From Lentzea sp. (GTDB lineage Bacteria; Actinomycetota; Actinomycetes; Mycobacteriales; Pseudonocardiaceae): 10,366 nt of DNA. The position numbers and the translations under genes were made by a program. The stretch covers positions 1 through 10,366 of the forward strand of contig JASLAV010000554.1 in the NCBI GenBank assembly GCA_030146905.1. The letters run 5' to 3'. Positions within the stretch are counted from its first letter, which is position 1. Each line of letters opens with the position of its first letter. This document shows, piece by piece, positions 5,676-10,366 of the stretch. Under the pieces are notes generated by a model. That model searched no databases. It saw nothing but the letters and a program-made list of their open reading frames with translations, and had not been told where the DNA came from.

Positions 5676-6475
5676 TCGCGTTGAACAACGGAGTACGGAT
5701 CCCCCAACTCGGCTTCGGCGTCTTCCAGGTGCCGGAGGACCAGGTCGCCGGTGCGGTCACGACCGCCATCGAAGCCGGCTACCGCAGCATCGACACCGCT
5801 GCCGCCTACCACAACGAGTCCGGCGTCGGCGACGCGATCGCCGGCGTTCCCGACCTGTTCGTCACGACCAAGCTCTGGAACTCCGACCAGGGTTACGACT
5901 CGACGCTGCGCGCGTTCGACGAGAGCATGCGCCGCCTGCGCCGTGACGTGCTGGACCTGTACCTGATCCACTGGCCGACCCCCGAACGCGACCTCTACGC
6001 CGAGACGTGGCGCGCGTTGGAGCAGCTCTACGCCGACGGCCGGGTGCGCGCCATCGGCGTCTCGAACTTCCACACGGCACACCTGCAGCGCCTGTTCGAC
6101 GAGTTCCCGACCACCCCGGCGGTGAACCAGATCGAGCTGCACCCGTTGCTGCAGCAGAAGGAGATGCGCAAGGTCCACGTGACCCACCGCATCGCCACCG
6201 AGGCGTGGTCGCCGCTCGCCCAGGGCGCGCTGCTGGGCCGTGAGGAGATCACCGGTCTCGCCGAGAAGTACGGCAAGACCCCTGCCCAGATCGTGCTGCG
6301 CTGGCACGTCCAGATCGGCAACGTCGTGATCCCGAAGTCCGTCACGCCCTACCGGATCAAGGAGAACATCGACATCTTCGACTTCGAACTGGCCCACGAC
6401 GACATGACGGTCATCAACGAACTCGACAACGGCACCCGCACCGGCTCGGACCCCGACCGCTTCAACGTCGCCTGA
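5663..6475 (+). CDS. Aldo-keto reductase (2,5-diketo-gluconate reductase-like group)
   Basis: A 270-residue NADPH-dependent reductase of the AKR superfamily (TIM barrel, cytosolic) that reduces aldehydes or ketones to alcohols. The catalytic tetrad is complete: Asp44 and Tyr49 in YRSIDTAAAYHNE, Lys70 in TTKLWN, and His103 in LYLIHWP. VSNF, NQIELHP, EAWSPLAQG and the cofactor-binding IPKS motif follow in the usual order. Length matches bacterial diketogluconate-reductase-like AKRs, but the natural substrate cannot be read from sequence. ATG 5663 lies inside the end of the WYL regulator gene, overlapping 13 nt, so translation is coupled and regulation is probably by that protein. The 3' end overlaps the convergent glycosyltransferase gene by 14 nt. 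No truncation or frameshift is seen. Confidence 0.96.
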   Translation: MVPLIALNNGVRIPQLGFGVFQVPEDQVAGAVTTAIEAGYRSIDTAAAYHNESGVGDAIAGVPDLFVTTKLWNSDQGYDSTLRAFDESMRRLRRDVLDLYLIHWPTPERDLYAETWRALEQLYADGRVRAIGVSNFHTAHLQRLFDEFPTTPAVNQIELHPLLQQKEMRKVHVTHRIATEAWSPLAQGALLGREEITGLAEKYGKTPAQIVLRWHVQIGNVVIPKSVTPYRIKENIDIFDFELAHDDMTVINELDNGTRTGSDPDRFNVA

Positions 6476-7613
6476 GCAGCTCCTCCACCAGGTCCACCGC
6501 CCTGGCCGCGCCACCGGCCGCCCTGATCTCCCGCCCGAGCTCACGGGCGCGTTCCCGGTGGCGCGGCTCCGAGAGCACCTGGTCCACCGCCGCCCGCAGG
6601 CCCTGCGGCCTCTTCCTGACGATCCCGGCGCCTGCCACGGCCACCCGCTTCGCCACCTGCGGTTTGTCCAGCGAACCCGGCACCACGACCAGCGGGACGC
6701 CCGCCTCGACGGCCGCCAGCACACCGCCCCACCCGCCGTTGGTGACCATCAGGTCGGTGCGCGGCAGCAGGAGGTCGTGCGGGACGAACTCCGCCGCGCG
6801 CACGTTGCCCGGCAACACCCCCAGCGCGTCCACCGGTGCGCCGCCGGTCGTGCACACCACCAGCGCGTCGTGCCCGGCCAGCGCCTCGATCGCGGGCTTG
6901 AGCAGGTCGTCCGCGCCGGTCTCCAGCGTTCCCTGCGTCACGTGCACGACCTTCGCGCCGTCGAGGTCCGCCCACCAGCCGGGCAGCGCGGTCTCCGCGG
7001 GAGGGCCCGTCAGCCGCCCGACGAACCGCACCTGACGCGGCACCCGCACGGTCTCCAGCGCGGCCACCCCCTGCGCCAGCACGAGCTCCGGCGAGTAGAA
7101 CGCCTCCAGCGCGCTGGCCCTGGGCCCGAGGCCGACCTCCGCGCGCATGCGGTTGAACATCGGGTCGACGGCCACCACCGACACGGCACGCGCCAGCGGG
7201 CGGCTCACGACCAGCGGTGTGACCGCGACCGTCACCCACGGCACGGACCTGACCTCGGCGGCCATCGCCGCCCCGAACGCCAGGTGGTCCGTGACGACCA
7301 GGTCGAACCGGGCCTCCAGCACGTCGCGCGCCTGCGCCGCTCCCGTGCCGACGAGCACGTCCCGGACGTTCGCGAAGTTCGACCGCAGCCCCTTGCCGTC
7401 CCCCACGGAGGGGAACGTCTCCGCCAGCCGTGCGTCGTCGAAGTCCTCCGACCACGGCAGGTGCGTCGTGCCCTCGAACCGGTGGCGGTACTTCGCTCCG
7501 GTGTGCACGACGACGTCGTGACCGCGCTGCACCAGCTCGCGCGACACCGCCGCCATCGCCCCGATGTGACCGGCGAAAGGCATGGACGACAGCAGGATCC
7601 GTGGTTCCCCCAT
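6462..7613 (-). CDS. GT1/MGT-type glycosyltransferase
   Basis: A 383-residue GT-B fold glycosyltransferase similar to macrolide and UDP-glucuronosyl transferases. The N-terminal acceptor domain opens with RILLSSMPFAGHIGAM, where His16 matches the usual catalytic-base position. The C-terminal donor domain carries VTQGT (226-230), FVPHDLLLP (277-285), and TNGGWGGVLAAVEAGVPLVV (291-310), followed by DKPQVAKRVA. These match the nucleotide-sugar binding signature of GT1. The donor sugar and acceptor are unknown; such enzymes often glycosylate antibiotics or other aromatics for self-protection. I chose ATG 7613 because homologues begin with a short lead into ILLSS. An in-frame GTG at 7652 lies in a repeat and lacks a ribosome binding site, as does the ATG. 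It overlaps the convergent reductase gene by 14 nt and may be read through from the VWA gene upstream. Confidence 0.93.
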   Translation of the reverse strand: MGEPRILLSSMPFAGHIGAMAAVSRELVQRGHDVVVHTGAKYRHRFEGTTHLPWSEDFDDARLAETFPSVGDGKGLRSNFANVRDVLVGTGAAQARDVLEARFDLVVTDHLAFGAAMAAEVRSVPWVTVAVTPLVVSRPLARAVSVVAVDPMFNRMRAEVGLGPRASALEAFYSPELVLAQGVAALETVRVPRQVRFVGRLTGPPAETALPGWWADLDGAKVVHVTQGTLETGADDLLKPAIEALAGHDALVVCTTGGAPVDALGVLPGNVRAAEFVPHDLLLPRTDLMVTNGGWGGVLAAVEAGVPLVVVPGSLDKPQVAKRVAVAGAGIVRKRPQGLRAAVDQVLSEPRHRERARELGREIRAAGGAARAVDLVEELLRRR

Positions 7614-7651
7614 GCCGGGCGCAACGAGCGGCGCGACCGCGCGGTTCCCCA

Positions 7652-7707
7652 CCCCAAGGGTCAGGCCCTCAGCGTCAAGCCCTCAGCGTCAAGCCCTCGG
7701 TGTCAGG
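7652..7707. repeat. 14-bp tandem repeat between the VWA and glycosyltransferase genes
   Basis: CCCTCAGCGTCAAG occurs exactly at 7666-7679 and 7680-7693. A diverged third copy (CCCTCGGTGTCAGG) is at 7694-7707, and a weaker fourth, sharing 10 of 14 bases with the third, is at 7652-7665. The array starts at the stop codon of the VWA gene (7703-7705) and fills most of the 89-base gap before the glycosyltransferase start. There are no spacers, so it is not CRISPR. Its role is unknown. Confidence 0.85.
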
Positions 7708-9409
7708 CCTTCGTCGACAGCACCTGGCCGAGCGCCGCTTCCACGCCGTCCACGTTCTCCACCACCGACACCGACCCGCCGGTGGTCTGCGCGATGTCCG
7801 TCAACGCCCCGCGGTCCACCTCACCGCCGATCGCGATGAAGCTGACCGCCAGGTCGGTCCCGTGCAGCTGCGACTTCAGCGCCGCGAGGTCGATCCCGCC
7901 GTCCGAGGCGCCGTCGGTGATCACCACGACCCGGTTGACCCGCCCGGCCACGAACCCGTCGTGCGCGGCCTCGTAGCAGGCAGCCAGCGCGCTGTAGAGC
8001 TGCGAGCCGTCCGCGGTCTTGAGCCCGTCGAGGGCCCGGCGCAGCGCGTCGCGTTTCTCCGTCACCGGTGCGGTCCCGACGAGCTGCTTGTAGGGCTTGG
8101 AGCCGTCGAGCGACCGCGCGAACTCCCACAGCCCGAACGACCCCGACACCGACCTGTCGATCTGGCCGCGCAGGGCGGCCTTCACCTTGTCCAGCCGGGG
8201 TTTCATCGACGTGGAGACGTCCACCAGCACCGTGACGACCTGTCCGCCGCGGTCGGCGGAGGCCCATGCGGAGGAGATCTGCTGCGTGGTCGTCGCGTCG
8301 GCGGCCACGAGGTTCTCCGTGACGGGGGACCAGGACACGCCGGGGGAGGGCGACGGACGGTCCTGGGTGGACTCCACCCGCAGCCCGCCGCGAGCCAGGA
8401 TCGCCTGTGACGCCGGTTCGGTCATGAAGTCGCGGAACGCCTGCGCCGCACGCACTTCCGCCTCGCCGACCTCGGAACCGCCCAGCGCCACGTACGGGAA
8501 GTCCGCGACCGGAGCCGGGCCGGCGGGCAGCACGCCCACGAGCGGCTTCGACGGTGCTTCCTTGCCCGTGTTGTGCTTGAACAGGTCCACTTCGGACACC
8601 GGCGTGACGGAGAAGCCGGCCGCGTTGACCGTCGCGCTGTCTCCCAGGCGCCGCAACGCCTCGCGCGTCGTCGGCGGGACCTCCGGCGGCACGGTGGCGG
8701 CGAGCTTCGTCAGCTTCGACTTCGAGGCGTCCGAGCCGAGCGACTCGGCCGTCACGGGACCCTTGCCCTCGGCCAGCGCCGACTGGATCGCCAGCGCGGA
8801 CGCCGTGTTCGCGGAGGGGTCGGGCATCGCGACGCTGAACCGGCCCCAGTTCGTGCCGAACTTGGTCCACTCCGTGACCTCGGGCATGTCGGTCCACCGG
8901 AAGTCCTTCAGCACGGGGGCGGCGGCCTCGGGAGCCGCGAGCAGCACGGGCGACGTGCCGACGGACTTGGGCGCCGAACCCACCAGCTTCGCGTTCAGCG
9001 CCGAGAGGCGGTTCGCCCAGAGCGTCGAGTCGGGCAGCCACGCGTGGGGCCGCTTGCCGAGCTTCTGCTCGTCCCAGGTCGTCGTGAGGCCGTCCAGCAC
9101 GGCCGACGAGTCGGCGGACGTCACCTCGATCGCGATGCAGTGGTCGTACACGACGGGCCGCGTCGCGCTGTACGCGCGCGCCACGTCGGCGACGGCTTCC
9201 GCGATGCTCGGCGTCGCGGAGACCCGCAGCACCGAGTCGCCCTCACTGCAGTTCTCGGCCAGCGCCTGGGAGCGCTTGTCGAGAATCCCGCCGGCCCACG
9301 ACAGGACGAGCCAGCCGAGGCCGATCAGCACGACGAGCACGACGATCAGCACGGGCCACTTGGCGATCCCGCGCCGCACCTTCGCCCGCAGCGCGCGGTG
9401 TCGAGACAT
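7703..9409 (-). CDS. Membrane-anchored substrate-binding and VWA domain protein
   Basis: A 568-residue protein. A basic N-terminus (MSRHRALRAKVRRG) leads into one hydrophobic helix at about residues 19-40, giving a single-pass anchor with the rest outside the membrane. Residues about 50-375 resemble a type-2 periplasmic solute-binding fold (VLRVSATPSIAEAVADVARAYS, later AFRDFMTEPASQAIL). Residues about 388-568 are a von Willebrand factor A domain with the MIDAS signature DVSTS at 397-401 and VVITDG at 497-500 region, so divalent-metal-dependent protein binding is likely. The architecture is common in actinobacteria but its partner is unknown. ATG 9409 has GAGGG 4 nt upstream and lies 13 nt after the preceding gene's stop, so the two are probably co-transcribed. 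An in-frame start at 9451 would overlap that gene and lacks support. Confidence 0.93.
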   Translation of the reverse strand: MSRHRALRAKVRRGIAKWPVLIVVLVVLIGLGWLVLSWAGGILDKRSQALAENCSEGDSVLRVSATPSIAEAVADVARAYSATRPVVYDHCIAIEVTSADSSAVLDGLTTTWDEQKLGKRPHAWLPDSTLWANRLSALNAKLVGSAPKSVGTSPVLLAAPEAAAPVLKDFRWTDMPEVTEWTKFGTNWGRFSVAMPDPSANTASALAIQSALAEGKGPVTAESLGSDASKSKLTKLAATVPPEVPPTTREALRRLGDSATVNAAGFSVTPVSEVDLFKHNTGKEAPSKPLVGVLPAGPAPVADFPYVALGGSEVGEAEVRAAQAFRDFMTEPASQAILARGGLRVESTQDRPSPSPGVSWSPVTENLVAADATTTQQISSAWASADRGGQVVTVLVDVSTSMKPRLDKVKAALRGQIDRSVSGSFGLWEFARSLDGSKPYKQLVGTAPVTEKRDALRRALDGLKTADGSQLYSALAACYEAAHDGFVAGRVNRVVVITDGASDGGIDLAALKSQLHGTDLAVSFIAIGGEVDRGALTDIAQTTGGSVSVVENVDGVEAALGQVLSTKA

Positions 9410-9422
9410 CGATCCCTCACAA

Positions 9423-10346
9423 CTACTCAGCGGCCCCCGACGACCAGCCATTCACGCTAACAGGTGAACTCCGCTGGCGAAGTGAAGTCACATCAAGTAC
9501 CGACTGGCACACGGAGACGAGCCGTTCCCGCAGCGGCCGCGCCCTTTCGGCGAACGCGGCCTGCCTCCGAACGTACTCCGCACGGCCTTCCGGCGTCTCG
9601 ATCGGCACCGGTCCGTAGCCGAGTTCCGCCAGGTCGTAGGGGGAGGCGCGCATGTCGAGCTCGCGCACGTCCACCGCCAGTTCGAAGCAGTCGGCCACCA
9701 GATCCGACGGCGTCGCGGGCTCCAGCTTGTAGGCCCACTTGAACAGGTCCATGTTCGCGTGCAGGCACCCCGGCTGCTCGTTGCGCACCTGGTCGTCCCG
9801 CGTCGGCTGGAGCGTGTTGAGGGGCCGCGCGGGCGCGGTGAAGAACCGGAACGCGTCGAAGTGCCCGCACTGGATCCGGCTCGACTCGACCACGGCGTCG
9901 GTCCCGTCGCTGCCCAGGCGCAACGGCCACGCGTTGTGCCGCACCTCGTCGGGCTGCTGCCGGTAGACCATCGCCCACTCGTGCAGCCCGAAGCAACCGA
10001 GCCGCGCCTGCCTGCCCAGCGTGGCCGTGAGCAGCGCCTGGACGAACCGCAGCGTCTTCTCGCGCTGGTCGTGGAAGCTCCCGACGTCGAGCGTGACGCC
10101 CTCGTCCACCCGCCGGTAGTGCGGGAACTCCAGGTACTCGTCGGCGTCCTCCAGCACGACGCCCGGCCCGGGATGCCACCGTTCGAGCCGCACGGGCCGA
10201 TGGCTGTAGTAGGTGAAGAGGAAGTCCATCACCGGGTGCTTCTCCTTGCGGAGTTTCCGCTCCAGGTGCGGCCCGGTGAACCGGCGCATGCGCGCGACGT
10301 GCGAATCGCGCAGTTCGTGCCATTCGGCTCGGGTCAGGACCTCCAC
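9423..10346 (-). CDS. Protein of the group annotated as '3-methyladenine DNA glycosylase' in actinobacteria
   Basis: A 307-residue cytosolic protein. The N-terminus RAEWHELRDSHVARM and the segment KHPVMDFLFTYYSHRP, followed by LERWHPGPG, match a conserved actinobacterial family that databases often label 3-methyladenine DNA glycosylase. I see no helix-hairpin-helix or other classical glycosylase motif, so that activity is unproven. Other conserved-looking parts are LGCFGLHEWAMVYR, SRIQCGHFDAFRFF, and GCLHANMDLFKWAYKLEP, rich in His and aromatic residues, which might suit metal or nucleic-acid binding. The start is GTG 10346-10344. No ribosome binding site precedes it, but TACGGT lies 8 nt upstream, as in leaderless transcripts. 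The last 25 or so residues (after SVCQSVLDVTS) look unlike the rest and are encoded by lower-GC DNA. It precedes the VWA gene by 13 nt. Confidence 0.82.
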   Translation of the reverse strand: MEVLTRAEWHELRDSHVARMRRFTGPHLERKLRKEKHPVMDFLFTYYSHRPVRLERWHPGPGVVLEDADEYLEFPHYRRVDEGVTLDVGSFHDQREKTLRFVQALLTATLGRQARLGCFGLHEWAMVYRQQPDEVRHNAWPLRLGSDGTDAVVESSRIQCGHFDAFRFFTAPARPLNTLQPTRDDQVRNEQPGCLHANMDLFKWAYKLEPATPSDLVADCFELAVDVRELDMRASPYDLAELGYGPVPIETPEGRAEYVRRQAAFAERARPLRERLVSVCQSVLDVTSLRQRSSPVSVNGWSSGAAE

Positions 10347-10354
10347 GGGCGACT

Positions 10355-10360
10355 ACCGTA
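10355..10360 (-). promoter_or_regulatory. Candidate -10 element (TACGGT) for a leaderless transcript
   Basis: On the minus strand TACGGT lies 8 nt before the GTG start at 10346, close to the spacing expected when transcription begins at or near the start codon. It fits the TAnnnT pattern of actinobacterial -10 elements, and no ribosome binding site is present. The -35 region is outside the window, so this is only suggestive. Confidence 0.35.
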
Positions 10361-10366
10361 CGCGCA

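Noticed and set aside
5639..6724. 361-codon minus-strand frame opposite the aldo-keto reductase
   Set aside because: No recognisable domain. The reductase on the plus strand has a complete catalytic tetrad.
7652..7707. CRISPR array
   Set aside because: The units are 14 bp and directly adjacent with no spacers, and no cas genes are present.
8097..9467. 456-codon plus-strand frame opposite the VWA gene
   Set aside because: It is an antisense shadow with Ser/Thr/Arg/Ala-rich text. The VWA gene on the other strand has full domain signatures.

Overview
High-GC DNA with strongly GC-biased third codon positions, GTG starts and actinobacterial protein families throughout (mycothiol-type isomerase fold, DUF3224, WYL regulator, MGT-type glycosyltransferase, solute-binding/VWA fusion). 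It is probably chromosomal DNA of an actinomycete; the gene mix suits the Pseudonocardiales (Lentzea/Saccharothrix-like), but that placement is an inference. No rRNA, tRNA, CRISPR array, transposase or phage gene was seen.

Layout. (1) 1-1875 (+) is the C-terminal two thirds of glycine decarboxylase GcvP, cut by the window edge. It ends at a perfect 12-bp hairpin that it shares with the convergent operon on the other side. (2) 3775-1921 (-) is a tight four-gene operon: DUF3224 protein, DinB/maleylpyruvate-isomerase-like protein, class I methyltransferase, and a 60-residue Cys-rich protein. A perfect inverted repeat lies just upstream of the first gene. (3) 3785-4610 is a lower-GC patch (one 60-base line counted at 50% GC, against 73% for a line inside the next gene). 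It holds a small two-gene module. The first gene is HicA-like and broken by a one-base frameshift. The second is intact, 111 residues long, starts on a TGATG overlap with the first and has a strong ribosome binding site. A likely Rho-independent terminator follows. (4) 4704-6475 (+) is a WYL regulator overlapping an aldo-keto reductase by 13 nt. The regulator's start codon lies inside a 24-bp palindrome that looks autoregulatory. (5) 10346-6462 (-) is a run of three same-strand genes: a protein of the group databases label '3-methyladenine DNA glycosylase', a membrane-anchored solute-binding plus VWA protein, and a GT1/MGT-type glycosyltransferase. A 14-bp tandem repeat sits between the last two.

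How they work together. GcvP is core glycine cleavage. The four-gene operon looks like a small stress or thiol-linked accessory unit of unknown substrate. The regulator/reductase pair looks like a self-contained detoxification or carbonyl-reduction unit. The most unusual item is the frameshifted HicA-like gene with its coupled partner. No start-to-stop reading frame spans the first gene, so it is easily missed, and the pair is a candidate toxin-antitoxin-like module whose first gene has decayed.
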